In this document: one piece after another, positions 1 through 8,300 of the stretch
Position numbering within the stretch: the first letter of the stretch is position 1
Layout of the letters: each line of letters begins with the position of its first letter
NCBI RefSeq assembly: GCF_003144095.1
Contig: NZ_NSKH01000024.1
Coordinates: forward strand, 70,253-134,252
Source: Streptomyces sp. ICBB 8177
GTDB taxonomy: Bacteria > Actinomycetota > Actinomycetes > Streptomycetales > Streptomycetaceae
Length of the DNA stretch: 64,000 bases
Reading direction: 5' to 3'
Translations under genes and position numbers: made by a program
Notes under the pieces: model-generated
What the model was told of the DNA's origin: nothing
The model's database searches: none
What the model saw: the letters and a program-made list of their open reading frames with translations, nothing else

Positions 1-1
1 G

Positions 2-163
2 CACCTGGCCAAGCTGAAGCTGGCCGGCATCGTCCGCTCCAGCCGCCGGGGCCGCCACCACGTCTACTCCCTGACCGACCGCCGCATAGGCGCCATCACG
101 GCCCTGGCCATAGCCCTGACCACAGACCCCAACACCCCACTGGCCACCCGCCACACGGCCTGA
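2..163 (+). CDS. ArsR-type winged-helix regulator, C-terminal end only
   Basis: Only the last 53 residues are inside the window. They begin at HLAKLKLAGIV, continue through an arginine-rich wing (SRRGRHHVYSL) and end in a short helix before TGA. A recognition helix followed by a basic beta-wing and then Y-x-L is the pattern of ArsR/SmtB-type winged-helix repressors. The inducer-binding part lies outside, so no ligand can be suggested. The next gene, a GNAT acetyltransferase, is on the same strand 88 bp away, but it appears to have its own promoter. Family call is moderate; specific function unknown. Confidence 0.6.
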   Translation, partial: HLAKLKLAGIVRSSRRGRHHVYSLTDRRIGAITALAIALTTDPNTPLATRHTA

Positions 164-251
164 GCGGCCGGCGGCCTCATGCCACGTCCGACCGTGACCT
201 TCGCCGGAAACCCACCGGACGAGCGGTGCTGCCTTCGGCTACGGTGCCGGG

Positions 252-770
252 ATGGTGTCGGTGCGCGAGATGACGGAGGCGGACATCCCCGCCGTGAGCG
301 CGATCCGGGTGGCGGGCTGGCGCTGCGCGTACGCGGACATCGTGCCGCGCTCCTACCTCGACGCGATGTCGGCCGAACGGGACGCGGAGCAACGGCGTTC
401 GTGGTTCGCCCGCACGCGCGGGCGGGTGACCGATCTGGTGGCGGTGGATGACAGCGCCCAGGTCACCGGCTGGGTCTGCCTGGGTCCGTACCGGGACGAC
501 GGCCCGTCACCGGAGGGCGTTGGTGAGGTCTACGCGCTCTACGTGCGGTCGGACCTGATCGGCACCGGCGTCGGCCGCGCCTTGATGTACGCAGCGCACC
601 TGCGCGCCGCGGAACTCGGCTTCGACACCACCTTGTTGTGGGTCCTGAAGGACAACGCCCGGGCGCGGCGCTTCTACGAACGCGCCGGGTACACCGCGGA
701 CGGCGTGGTGACCGGCGACGACTACGACGGGACCTCCCTGGACGAGGTCCGCTACGTCCGGCACCGCTGA
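252..770 (+). CDS. GNAT family N-acetyltransferase
   Basis: A 172-aa single-domain acetyltransferase, the usual GNAT length. The N-terminal half carries the aromatic segment around YADIVPRSYL. The acetyl-CoA pyrophosphate-binding strand-loop-helix is at about residues 95-112 (VYALYVRSDLIGTGVGRALM), and the C-terminal NARARRFYERAGY motif is typical of the family. Substrate (amine, antibiotic or protein N-terminus) cannot be told from sequence. No Shine-Dalgarno is visible. Instead a -10-like TACGGT (240-245) sits exactly 6 nt before the ATG, which suggests a leaderless mRNA. A perfect hairpin directly after the stop probably terminates it, so it is likely monocistronic. Confidence 0.85.
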   Translation: MVSVREMTEADIPAVSAIRVAGWRCAYADIVPRSYLDAMSAERDAEQRRSWFARTRGRVTDLVAVDDSAQVTGWVCLGPYRDDGPSPEGVGEVYALYVRSDLIGTGVGRALMYAAHLRAAELGFDTTLLWVLKDNARARRFYERAGYTADGVVTGDDYDGTSLDEVRYVRHR

Positions 771-777
771 TTTCCCC

Positions 778-800
778 CCGCCGACGGGCGCCGTCGGCGG
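778..800 (+). terminator. Hairpin terminator after the GNAT gene
   Basis: A perfect 10-bp inverted repeat (CCGCCGACGG / CCGTCGGCGG) with a 3-nt GCG loop starts 7 nt after the stop codon. There is no U-tract, which is normal for high-GC actinomycete terminators. Confidence 0.65.
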
Positions 801-837
801 CTTCCGTTCTGTGGGGTGGGGCTGGTAGAGATGGGCG

Positions 838-1422
838 GTGCGTTTTCAGAGTGTGCCCATGCCTCCGGCTGTCGGGGAGCGGCCGCGGGACGGCCGCGGG
901 TATCCGGTTCCCGCCATCACACCGTGGGAAGGGGACCAACCGCAGTTCGCGCTCACCGACTTCGAGCGCAGCGCGGCCTGCGCGCGACAGCGGCGGTGCT
1001 CGGTGTGCGACCGTCCGATGGCGCGGGGACCGGTGTGGCGGGTGGCGGGCGCCTCGGAGACCGCGGCGATCGCCGAAGCGCTGGACGCGGGACGGCCGTA
1101 CCGCAACCTCGCGCCGACCTCGGAGGGCCCGGGCCACCGCGCCTGCATGCTGTACGCCTCGATGGTGTGCCCCTACCTCGCCCGCCCCAACGCGCGGCGC
1201 ACCACGTCCGCCGAGCGGGCCGACGACCTGACCGCCCACGTCGTACGGGGCGCCGCGCGCGGCGCGACGGGGGCGGTCGTGGGATTCGCCGAGTACGAGT
1301 ACGCGGTCACCGCCGACCAGGTGCTGTTCCGCTTCCTGCAGGTCGTGGAGTTCCTGCCGCACGACACCTCCGACCGCCACCTGGACGAGCTGCGGGCCGA
1401 ACTCGCCCGGCCGGCGCGGTGA
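838..1422 (+). CDS. Conserved hypothetical protein with CxxC...HxxC putative metal site
   Basis: A 194-aa soluble protein of unknown function. It carries CSVC (Cys54, Cys57), then GPGHRAC (His100, Cys103) and VCPYLARP (Cys111). This spacing suggests a structural zinc site rather than a redox CxxC. The stretch from Cys54 to the CPYL motif is the most family-like part; the rest is Arg/Glu-rich. There is no signal peptide or membrane segment. The start is uncertain: GTG at 838 has only a weak purine run upstream, and an in-frame ATG lies at 859. The gene is convergent with the beta-propeller gene and they share a terminator. I do not recognise a named family. Confidence 0.65.
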   Translation: MRFQSVPMPPAVGERPRDGRGYPVPAITPWEGDQPQFALTDFERSAACARQRRCSVCDRPMARGPVWRVAGASETAAIAEALDAGRPYRNLAPTSEGPGHRACMLYASMVCPYLARPNARRTTSAERADDLTAHVVRGAARGATGAVVGFAEYEYAVTADQVLFRFLQVVEFLPHDTSDRHLDELRAELARPAR

Positions 1423-1431
1423 TCGCGCCTG

Positions 1432-1454
1432 CCGGGCGGGTCCGGCCCGTCCGG
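1432..1454. terminator. Bidirectional hairpin between convergent genes
   Basis: A 9-bp stem (one G-U pair) with a 5-nt loop lies in the 43-bp gap between the stop codons of the Cys-rich protein and the beta-propeller gene. It is placed to terminate both. Confidence 0.5.
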
Positions 1455-1465
1455 GGTCCGTGGGC

Positions 1466-2392
1466 TCAGCGCCGGTAGGCCGCCAGCCCGGTCACCGAGG
1501 TCGCCTTCACGGGGCTGCCGGAGCCGTTGGCCGCCATCGTCACCGTGCCGCTCGGCGTGCGCACCGCGAGGGTCGTGCCGTCCGGGGACCAGGCGGGCTC
1601 CGTGTAGTCGACGGTCGTGTCGTGCGGGGTGAGGTCCTTGACGGTGGCGTGGTCGAGGTCCTCGCTGAAGAGGTGGTCGTGGCCCGCGACGGACCGTACG
1701 AAGACCACCTCGTCGCCGTCCGGGGACAGCGCGGGCTGCGAACCCGCGGCCAGGGCCGACCCCATCTGCCGCAGGTTGTCGTCACGCACGTAGACGTCGC
1801 CGGTCGTGCTGTTGGCGTAGACGGCGGTCCCGGCGGTGCCCGCCGCGCTCGGCCACTGGTTGCCGGTCTGCGGCAGCGCCTTCTCCCCGAACTCGGAGTT
1901 CAGCGACAGCGCCTTGGGCGTGCCGTGGTGCGCGGTGGCGGGCACGGTCTCCAGCCTGTTCACGCCCTTGACGGACGCGGTGAAGATGAGGTTGTCCTTC
2001 GCGGCCAGGCCCTCGCCGGGCACCGCGGGAGAGACCTGCCAGGTGGGGTGCGACCAGGTCTGGCCGCCCGGGTTCACCGCGACGACGACGCGGCCGGCGC
2101 CGGTCGGACCGGAGACGACGAGGTTGCCGGAGCCGTCCACGAACGCGGCCTTGGAACCGTCCGGGGACCACGACAGGTCCCTGACGACCACCCCGAAGTC
2201 CACCCACTTGCCACCGATCAGCACGTTCTTGGTGCCGTTGCTGACGGTCAGGGTGCCGTGCGAGGCGGTGGCGGTCCTCGCGACGTTCTGGGCCTGCGCG
2301 GAGCCGGCGTTCAGGAAGACGCCACCGGTGACGGCGGCGGCGACCGCGATGGCGACCGCGGTGGTACGGATACGGGTGCGAGCGGACATCAT
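1466..2392 (-). CDS. Secreted TolB/WD40-like beta-propeller protein
   Basis: A 308-aa exported protein. Residues about 5-32 form a Sec signal peptide (Arg-rich start, alanine/valine core, cleavage near AQA). The mature part contains repeated W-S-P-D-G blocks: LSWSPDGSKAAF, QPALSPDGDEVVF and PAWSPDGTTLAV. These are the hallmark of PD40/TolB-type beta-propeller blades. With about five blades it is likely a binding scaffold rather than an enzyme. The start was chosen at 2392 because GGGGGG lies 6 nt upstream. A second ATG follows immediately (2389). Upstream on the same strand is the DMT transporter, separated by a terminator. Ligand unknown. Confidence 0.75.
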   Translation of the reverse strand: MMSARTRIRTTAVAIAVAAAVTGGVFLNAGSAQAQNVARTATASHGTLTVSNGTKNVLIGGKWVDFGVVVRDLSWSPDGSKAAFVDGSGNLVVSGPTGAGRVVVAVNPGGQTWSHPTWQVSPAVPGEGLAAKDNLIFTASVKGVNRLETVPATAHHGTPKALSLNSEFGEKALPQTGNQWPSAAGTAGTAVYANSTTGDVYVRDDNLRQMGSALAAGSQPALSPDGDEVVFVRSVAGHDHLFSEDLDHATVKDLTPHDTTVDYTEPAWSPDGTTLAVRTPSGTVTMAANGSGSPVKATSVTGLAAYRR

Positions 2393-2578
2393 GTGGTTCC
2401 CCCCGGGGACGGACGGCCGTGGTGTGTGGAACGAGCGTGACAGCGCGCGGTTCCCGGACTGTCCGGCCGCTGTCACAGGATCGCAACAGCGGCTCCACGG
2501 TCGCGGGCGGCGCCAACGCGGGGATGACCTGGACGGCCGGCTCGTACGGACCGCCGCCGCCCGACCGCCCCCTGCCGC

Positions 2579-2605
2579 GCGCCCCCGCCGGACCGCCGGG
2601 GGCGC
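2579..2605 (-). terminator. Hairpin terminator after the DMT transporter gene
   Basis: A 9-bp perfect stem (GCGCCCCCG / CGGGGGCGC) with a 9-nt loop lies 6 nt past the stop of the reverse-strand transporter gene, upstream of the beta-propeller gene. Confidence 0.6.
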
Positions 2606-2611
2606 AGGCGC

Positions 2612-3535
2612 TCAGGTCCGCCGCGCGGCCGCGTCCTCGGCGCGGGCGCGAGGGGCCGTCTCCTCGGTCTCCACGGTCAGCAGCGGCGAGCGGGCCAGCA
2701 CCAGCACCGAGGCCACGATGAGGGCGGCGCCCAGCAGGGCGAAGGCGGTGTTCCACCCCCCGCGCACGTTCTCGCCGAAGACCAGTACGCCCCACAGCAC
2801 CGACAGCAGCGGGTCGGAGAGAGTCAGCCCCGGCTGGGCGGCGAGCAGGCGTCCGGCGTGCATGGCGGACTGGAGCAGAAACATCGCCACCAGCCCGGTC
2901 ACCGCCATGGCGTACAGCTGCCAGGCGGTCAGGATCGCGGTGAACCCGTCCGTGTAACGGCTCATCGCGCCCTTCATCAGGGCCGCCGCGAGGCCGAAGA
3001 GCGAACCGGCGGCGACCCCGAACGCCGCGGCGGCCCGGCTACCGGAGGCGGGGTCGTCACCCGCGGACTCGGCGCGACGGCCCCAGGCGACGGTGCCGCC
3101 CGCCACGGCGAGGGTGAGCAGCACGGCGGTGAGCCACACGTAGGGGCTCACCCGGTTGGCGTCACCGCCCGCCGGGGCGAGGAAGTAGAGCATCACCGCG
3201 AGCCCGGCCGTCATGCCCAGGACGCAGGCCCACTCCCTGCGGTGCAGCCGCCCGTGGAAGACCCGGGAGGCCAGCAGCAGGGCGAGCGGCAGCTCGCAGA
3301 CCAGGACCGGTTCGACGACGGCGAGCGCGCCCACGGTCAGGGCGGCGGCCTGAAGGACGAACCCGGCGATGACGGCGAGGAATCCGCAGATCCACACCGG
3401 GTCGCGCAGCAGGGGGGCGACCCGGGTGAGACTCAGGCTGCCGTGCTCCCCCAGGCCCCGGTTCGCCTTGCGCTGGAGCACCGACGCGGCGGCGTTGGCG
3501 CACGCGGCGAGCAGGGCCAGGACGTAGGTGAGCAC
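2612..3535 (-). CDS. DMT-superfamily (EamA/NIPA-like) integral membrane transporter
   Basis: A 307-aa polytopic protein with about nine or ten hydrophobic segments spread over the whole length and a short charged C-terminal tail. The two-half organisation (residues about 1-130 and 145-285) and the glycine/alanine-rich helices fit the drug/metabolite transporter superfamily, whose members export small metabolites or ions. The start was set at GTG 3535: GAGGGAG lies 9 nt upstream. An ATG 7 codons earlier (3556) has a GAAGGG run directly abutting it, which is too close. Substrate unknown. A hairpin terminator follows. Confidence 0.7.
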   Translation of the reverse strand: MLTYVLALLAACANAAASVLQRKANRGLGEHGSLSLTRVAPLLRDPVWICGFLAVIAGFVLQAAALTVGALAVVEPVLVCELPLALLLASRVFHGRLHRREWACVLGMTAGLAVMLYFLAPAGGDANRVSPYVWLTAVLLTLAVAGGTVAWGRRAESAGDDPASGSRAAAAFGVAAGSLFGLAAALMKGAMSRYTDGFTAILTAWQLYAMAVTGLVAMFLLQSAMHAGRLLAAQPGLTLSDPLLSVLWGVLVFGENVRGGWNTAFALLGAALIVASVLVLARSPLLTVETEETAPRARAEDAAARRT

Positions 3536-3958
3536 GCGGGTGGTCTCCCTCGGCATCCCTTCGGGACCGGCCGGCGGCGCCCGGCGTGTGCGCCGCGCTG
3601 TGCCGGGGACGGGTCCTCGCGGCCGGGTCGCCGTGCTCACCCGACCGGACCGCGCCCGTCTTCGCAGTATTCCACCGGCTGCGATCCACGCGACTCGGCG
3701 AGCGAGAGCCGGGCCCGACGGGCCCGTGCCAGGGCCCCGACCGGCTCCCGGCCGGCTGCCGCCCTGACTCCCGCTCGGCTTCCACTCCGGCTCCGGTTCG
3801 GCTCCCGCCCTGACCCCCGCTCGGCTCCCACCCGGCGAGAACGCCCGTTCTTGCCTAGCGTGGTGACCGTCCGCGCCCCGAGCCCGGCCGATCGCCTCGC
3901 GGCGGTCGGGAGCCGGAGCCGGTGCGCGGGGAGTCCGGTGCGGGACCGAGGAGAGCCG
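3536..3958. other. 423-bp divergent intergenic region
   Basis: Lies between the divergently transcribed DMT transporter and SDR genes. No convincing coding frame was seen. It holds a degenerate direct repeat (listed separately) in a Cys/Gly-codon-like CTCCGG-rich tract, and a small inverted repeat GAACG-CC-CGTTC at 3838-3849 about 110 bp upstream of the SDR start. Promoters for both genes must lie here. Confidence 0.5.
3761..3830. repeat. 24-bp direct repeat, two copies 46 bp apart
   Basis: Copies at 3761-3784 and 3807-3830 match at 22 of 24 positions. Between them are CTCCGG tandem steps. It is probably a slippage-derived repeat; no regulatory role is evident. Confidence 0.6.
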
Positions 3959-4816
3959 ATGACCCACCATCTGTCGACGGGCGACGCCGAATCCGGGACC
4001 GCGGCCGGAACGAGGGCGGCGACCCGTTCGCTCCCCGGGGCGCTCCCGCGCCGTACCCCGGGCGCCACACCGCCGCCCGCCGTCCTGGTCACCGGCGCCT
4101 CCTCCGGCATCGGAGCGGCGGTGGCCCGACGGCTGGCGGCGGCCGGAGCGTGCGAGCTGCTGCTCAACGGCCGGGACGCGGAACGGCTGTCGGCGGTCGC
4201 CGCCGCGACCGGCGGGGTGGCGATGCCCGGCGACCTGACGACATCGGCGGGCGCCCGCGAGCTGGCGGAACGCGCGGAGCGGCGGTTCGGGCGGCTGGAC
4301 GTGCTCGTGGCTTCGGCGGGCGTCGGCTGGTGCGGGCCGTTCGCCCAGATGCCGCCCGACGCGGTCGAGCGCCTGATCGCGGTGAACCTGGCGGCGCCGC
4401 TGCACATGGTGCGCGCCCTGCTGCCCGGCATGCTGCGGCGGAACGCGGGCCATGTGGTGCTCGTCGCCTCGATCGCGGGTGCGGTCGGGGTCGGGGAGGA
4501 GGCGGTGTACTCGGCGACCAAGGCCGCGTTGTGCTCCTTCGCCGACGGGCTGCGCTACGAACTGAGGGACACCGGGGTCCGGGTCTCGGTGCTGGTGCCG
4601 GGCGCGGTGGACACACCGTTCTTCGCCCGGCGCGGCGCGCCGTACACCCGGCGCCATCCGCGCACGGTGCCGCCGGAGCGGGTGGCCGAGCAGGTCCATC
4701 GCGCCCTGCTGCGCCCGCGCGACGAGGTGTTCGTGCCCGGCTGGCTGCGGTTCCCGGCCCGGTTGCACGGGGCCGCGCCGGTCGTCTTCCGCAGGCTGGC
4801 GGAACGATTCGGCTGA
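3959..4816 (+). CDS. Short-chain dehydrogenase/reductase (SDR) family oxidoreductase
   Basis: A 285-aa classical SDR with a 40-residue low-complexity N-terminal extension. The Rossmann cofactor motif TGASSGIG is at about residues 45-52. The NNAG-equivalent appears as ASAG. The catalytic set is Ser in VASIAG and the YSATK tetrad. An Arg at the start of the second strand region (NGRDAERL) favours NADP(H). The C-terminal DEVFVPGWLR segment resembles membrane-associated SDRs that act on lipids or polyprenyl substrates. GAGGAGA lies upstream of the ATG. It is convergent with the glycosyltransferase 18 bp away. Substrate unknown. Confidence 0.85.
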   Translation: MTHHLSTGDAESGTAAGTRAATRSLPGALPRRTPGATPPPAVLVTGASSGIGAAVARRLAAAGACELLLNGRDAERLSAVAAATGGVAMPGDLTTSAGARELAERAERRFGRLDVLVASAGVGWCGPFAQMPPDAVERLIAVNLAAPLHMVRALLPGMLRRNAGHVVLVASIAGAVGVGEEAVYSATKAALCSFADGLRYELRDTGVRVSVLVPGAVDTPFFARRGAPYTRRHPRTVPPERVAEQVHRALLRPRDEVFVPGWLRFPARLHGAAPVVFRRLAERFG

Positions 4817-4834
4817 GCGCGGCGACGAGACCCG

Positions 4835-5962
4835 TCAGACGGCGGCCGGGCCCTGCGCGTCCTTGGTCAGCAGCCGCTCCGCGTCCGCCGCGACCCGTGC
4901 CGCGTCGGCGACGAACAGCTCCCGGCCCGCCGCCACCCGCCGCTCCCGTTTCCGGCTGTCCGTGGTCAGCACGTCCAGCTCGCGCAGCAGTTCCCACTCG
5001 TCACGCGCGTACGAGGTCAGCCCGGCCTCGGCCATGCGGCGGGCGCCGTCCGCGCCGTGACCGGGGATGGGGCGATAGCTCACCACCGGAACCCCGGCCG
5101 CCAGCGCCTGCGCCGCGGTCTGCCCGGCCGCGTTCTCCACCACGGCCCGCACGGCGGCCAGCAGCGCGGGCATGTCGGTCACCCAGCCGAGGCCCAGCAC
5201 GCCCCGCACCGCGTTCATCCGTCGCCGCAGGCGTTCGTTGCGCCCGCACAGCACGACCGGCAGGTAGCCCGCGGCGGCGAGCAGTGCCGCGGTGCGCTCC
5301 AGCCGTGATCCCACGCCCCACGCTCCGCTGGAGACCAGCACCGGCACGCGGTCCGGCGCCGCTCGCGCGAACCGCCGTTCGTACGCGCCCGCCGCCACCG
5401 CGTCCGGGGGCGCGAGGAAGGCGGGGGGCACCACCGGGCCGACCTGGACGGGATGCCGCCCTCCCCTGCGCGAGACCAGGCCGGCGGCTTCGCGGGTGGG
5501 GCACAGGTGGACGTCGTTGCCGGGGTGCAGCCACTGCCGGTGCACGGCGAAGTCGGTGATCAGCACGACGCTCGGTGCCCGCAGCACGCCGCGCTCGCGC
5601 AGGCGTCCGGCGATCTGTGCGGCCAGGTGGAAGGTGGAGATCACGGTGACCGGCGGCCGGCCCCGCAGCGCGCGGGCGAGCGCCAGGGCGGCGGGCGCCA
5701 CGACGGGCCCGGTGCCACCGCGCAGCCGTCCGCGCGGCACGAAGAACGCGCGGTAGATCGCGTCGTAGACCAGCGGCACGTGGCCGACCACGCCCGCGTA
5801 GAAGCAGCGCAGTCCGGTGCCGAGACCGAACGGGAGCATCCGCAGGACGTCCGCGGTCTCCACCGAATGGCCCTGCCGGATCAGCCGCCGGGCGAGTTCG
5901 GCGGCGACCGCGTCGTGCCCGGCGCCCATCCCCGCGCTGAGGATGACGAACCTGCGTTCCAC
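4835..5962 (-). CDS. MGDG-synthase-like glycosyltransferase (GT28 family)
   Basis: A 375-aa GT-B-fold enzyme. The N-terminus carries LSAGMGAGHDAVAAEL (residues 8-23), the Gly-rich loop and His of the MGDG_synth/MurG group. The C-terminal half has ENAAGQTAAQALAAGVPVV, the nucleotide-sugar-binding helix of GT28 enzymes. Family members glycosylate diacylglycerol or lipid carriers, so glycolipid synthesis at the inner membrane face is likely; the donor sugar is not determinable. The start was set at GTG 5962, with GGTGAG just upstream. It is divergent from a polysaccharide deacetylase; the two coding regions are 157 bp apart, which suggests linked roles in envelope glycans. Confidence 0.75.
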   Translation of the reverse strand: MERRFVILSAGMGAGHDAVAAELARRLIRQGHSVETADVLRMLPFGLGTGLRCFYAGVVGHVPLVYDAIYRAFFVPRGRLRGGTGPVVAPAALALARALRGRPPVTVISTFHLAAQIAGRLRERGVLRAPSVVLITDFAVHRQWLHPGNDVHLCPTREAAGLVSRRGGRHPVQVGPVVPPAFLAPPDAVAAGAYERRFARAAPDRVPVLVSSGAWGVGSRLERTAALLAAAGYLPVVLCGRNERLRRRMNAVRGVLGLGWVTDMPALLAAVRAVVENAAGQTAAQALAAGVPVVSYRPIPGHGADGARRMAEAGLTSYARDEWELLRELDVLTTDSRKRERRVAAGRELFVADAARVAADAERLLTKDAQGPAAV

Positions 5963-6119
5963 CTGCTCACCGCCCTGCCGGCCCGGGATCTGACACCGCG
6001 TAGCCACGGCGGTCCTGGGGCCCGGAGGCAGCCCGGCGCGGCGCGCGACTGTCCCCATGCTGGTGCTTCCCGCTCGCGACGGCCAGCGGACCGGCCCCCG
6101 GGCGCGCCACACTGGGGAC

Positions 6120-6890
6120 GTGGACCTCCCTCCCCCGGCCGGCGGCCGCCGCCTCCTTCCCGGCGCCGTCGCCGCCCCCGCCGCGCTCACCGCGCTGGGC
6201 GTGGGCGCCTGGCACGTGCTGCCCGCGGCCACCTGGCTGCCGCCGGTGCGGCGCGCCGTGTGGCCCGCGCTGCACGGCGTGGGCGACCCCGGGCACGTAG
6301 CGCTGACCTTCGACGACGGGCCGGACCCGGACAGCACGCCCCGTTTCCTGGACACGCTGGACCGGCTGGGTGTGCGGGCGACGTTCTTCCTGCTGGGCTC
6401 GGCGCTGGCGCGGGCCCCGCAGGTCGGGCGGGCGCTGGTGGCCGCGGGCCACGAGGTGGCGGTGCACGGCTGGGAGCACCGGCGGCCGTGGCGCCCGGCG
6501 CCGTCGCGGGACCGGCAGGAGGTCCGCAGGGCCGTGGAGACCGTGCGGGAGGTCTGCGGCACGGAGCCGCGCTGGTACCGGCCGCCGTACGGCGTCCTCA
6601 CCGGGAGCCTGTGGACGGCCTCGCGGCTCGCGGGGCTGCGGCCGGTGCTGTGGTCGGCGTGGGGCCGCGACTGGGAGGCGGGGGCGACGCCCGCGAGCGT
6701 GCTGCGCACCGTGCTGGGCGAGCTGCGCGGCGGCGGGACCGTGCTGCTCCACGACACCGACCACACCTCGGCCCCCGGCTCCTGGCGGGTCACCCTCGCG
6801 GCGCTCCCGCCCCTGATCGACCGCTGCCGCGAACACGGCTGGCGGGTGGGCCCGTTGGAGGACCACCTGGGCGGGGCGCGATCGGCGTGA
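6120..6890 (+). CDS. Polysaccharide deacetylase (NodB homology, CE4)
   Basis: A 256-aa CE4 enzyme. After a hydrophobic N-terminal segment (about residues 15-40, a signal anchor), the NodB domain shows motif 1 TFDDGPD, motif 2 HGWEH (metal histidines, with Gly-Trp-Glu where many members have Ser/Thr-x-x), motif 3 RPPYG and motif 5 LLHDTD. Such enzymes remove N-acetyl groups from GlcNAc polymers or peptidoglycan outside the membrane. The start was set at GTG 6120: a -10-like CACACT lies 6 nt upstream, a pattern repeated in this window; an upstream in-frame ATG at 6057 lacks any ribosome site. Divergent from the glycosyltransferase gene. Confidence 0.8.
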   Translation: MDLPPPAGGRRLLPGAVAAPAALTALGVGAWHVLPAATWLPPVRRAVWPALHGVGDPGHVALTFDDGPDPDSTPRFLDTLDRLGVRATFFLLGSALARAPQVGRALVAAGHEVAVHGWEHRRPWRPAPSRDRQEVRRAVETVREVCGTEPRWYRPPYGVLTGSLWTASRLAGLRPVLWSAWGRDWEAGATPASVLRTVLGELRGGGTVLLHDTDHTSAPGSWRVTLAALPPLIDRCREHGWRVGPLEDHLGGARSA

Positions 6891-6934
6891 GAGGCCCGCG
6901 GGCGGCGAGGGCGGCCGCCCGCCGCCGGTGACGG

Positions 6935-7020
6935 CCGGGCCAGGTGGTCTTGGGACAGCCGGTCACCGGCGACGACGGCAGCAGCAGGGCCTCGTGCGGG
7001 TCGAACGCCCGGAACCGCTT
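6935..7020 (-). pseudogene. Transposase N-terminus remnant, frameshifted
   Basis: On the reverse strand one frame reads RFRAFDPHEALLLPSS. After a one-base shift the next frame reads DRLSQDHLAR. Joined, this resembles the N-terminus of IS1182/DUF772-type transposases, which typically read as R-x-F-D-P-x-x-x-L-L-L-P, then D-W-L-P-E-D-H-L-A-R-F. Nothing of the catalytic domain remains on either side. The nearby palindrome GGGACTGTCCC (about 7088-7098) could be a leftover of an IS end, but that is a guess. Confidence 0.55.
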
Positions 7021-7157
7021 CCCCTGCCCCCGCCGCACGTGCCCGGGGCGGCTCCACCGGCTCGGCATCGAAGGCCCGTGCCCATCACGCATACCGGGAC
7101 TGTCCCGCACGAATGATCACGAGACACCGGCGGGTTGCCGGCTGCCGGGACAGGCTC

Positions 7158-8186
7158 CTAGGCCGCGGCCCGCTCCCCCTCGGGCCTCCGCCGCAGAGCG
7201 GCGCGGGTGACGGCCGGGGGCTGGTACGCCATGTCCAGGGTGCCGACGTCCGTACCGGGCGGCACGATCTTGTCGATCCGGTCCAGGAGTTCGTCGTCCA
7301 GCGCCACCTCCGCCCCGGCCAGCAGATCGTCCAGCTGCTCCATGGTGCGCGGCCCGATCAGGGCGCAGGTGACGCCGGGGTGGGCGATCGCGAAGGCCGT
7401 CGCCAGGTGCGTCAGCGCGATCCCCGCCTCCTGGGCGAGCGGGATCAGCTGCTCGACCACGTCGAGCCGGCGGTCGTCCTTGAGGTGCTGGAAGCCGTAG
7501 TGCGAACGGTGGGTCTCGGCCTCCCGCCCCTTGCGGTAGCGGCCGGTCAGCATCCCGCCGCCGAGCGGCGACCAGACCAGCGTCCCCATCCCGAACTCCT
7601 GCGCCAGCGGCAGTACTTCGCGCTCGATGCCGCGGTTCAGGATCGAGTAGACCGGCTGCTCGGTACGCGGCCGTGCCAGCCCCCGGGACTCGGCCACCCA
7701 GTGCGCCCGGACGATCTGCGAGGCCGGCAGCGCGGAGGTGCCGAAGGCACGGATCTTGCCCGCGCGCTGGAGGTCGGTGAGCGCGCGGAGCGTCTCCTCG
7801 ATGTCCGTCTCCGGGTCCGGCCGGTGGATCTGGTAGACGTCGACGTGGTCGGTGCCCAATCGGCGAAGCGAGTCGTCGAGCGCCTTGACCAGCCAACGGC
7901 GGGACGCTCCGCGGTGGTTGGGGTCGTCGTCCATCGGCAGGCCCGCCTTGGTCGCCAGTACGACGCCGTCGCGGCGGCCGCGGAGCGCCTTGCCGACGAT
8001 CTCCTCGGACTCGCCCCCGGAGTACGCGTCGGCGGTGTCGACGAGGTTGATCCCGGCGTCCAGCGCTCGGTGGATGATCCGGACCGACTCCTCGTGATCG
8101 GGGTTGCCGATGGCGCCGAACATCATCGCGCCCAGCGCGAAGGGGCTGACCTGGAAACCGGTGCGGCCGAGACTGCGGTAGCGCAT
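7158..8186 (-). CDS. Aldo/keto reductase
   Basis: A 342-aa TIM-barrel oxidoreductase of the AKR superfamily. It shows the opening GRTGFQVSPFALGAMMFG, the catalytic DTADAYSGGESE (Asp and Tyr), Lys in LATKAG, and His in VYQIHRPD, followed by the C-terminal NADPH-binding ALIGPRTMEQ loop. These enzymes reduce aldehydes or ketones with NADPH. The start was set at ATG 8186, since AGGAG lies 6 nt upstream; an ATG two codons earlier abuts the AGGAG directly. It is divergent from an AraC regulator, the usual arrangement for a regulator controlling its neighbour. Confidence 0.9.
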   Translation of the reverse strand: MRYRSLGRTGFQVSPFALGAMMFGAIGNPDHEESVRIIHRALDAGINLVDTADAYSGGESEEIVGKALRGRRDGVVLATKAGLPMDDDPNHRGASRRWLVKALDDSLRRLGTDHVDVYQIHRPDPETDIEETLRALTDLQRAGKIRAFGTSALPASQIVRAHWVAESRGLARPRTEQPVYSILNRGIEREVLPLAQEFGMGTLVWSPLGGGMLTGRYRKGREAETHRSHYGFQHLKDDRRLDVVEQLIPLAQEAGIALTHLATAFAIAHPGVTCALIGPRTMEQLDDLLAGAEVALDDELLDRIDKIVPPGTDVGTLDMAYQPPAVTRAALRRRPEGERAAA

Positions 8187-8300
8187 GTCCATCTCCTGGT
8201 GATCGGTGATGCGTCCAGCTTCCCTCGCCCAGGGCGTACGATGAATAATTGTCCATTCGGATTTCTTTACCGAGAGTACGCCGCGCCGAGAGGACAGAGC
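8187..8300. promoter_or_regulatory. Divergent promoter region of the AKR and AraC genes
   Basis: A 114-bp gap containing a locally AT-rich block around 8240-8272, with GAAT...ATTC inverted ends flanking AATTGTCC. It is the obvious place for the two promoters and for an AraC-family operator. Exact boxes cannot be assigned. Confidence 0.45.
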
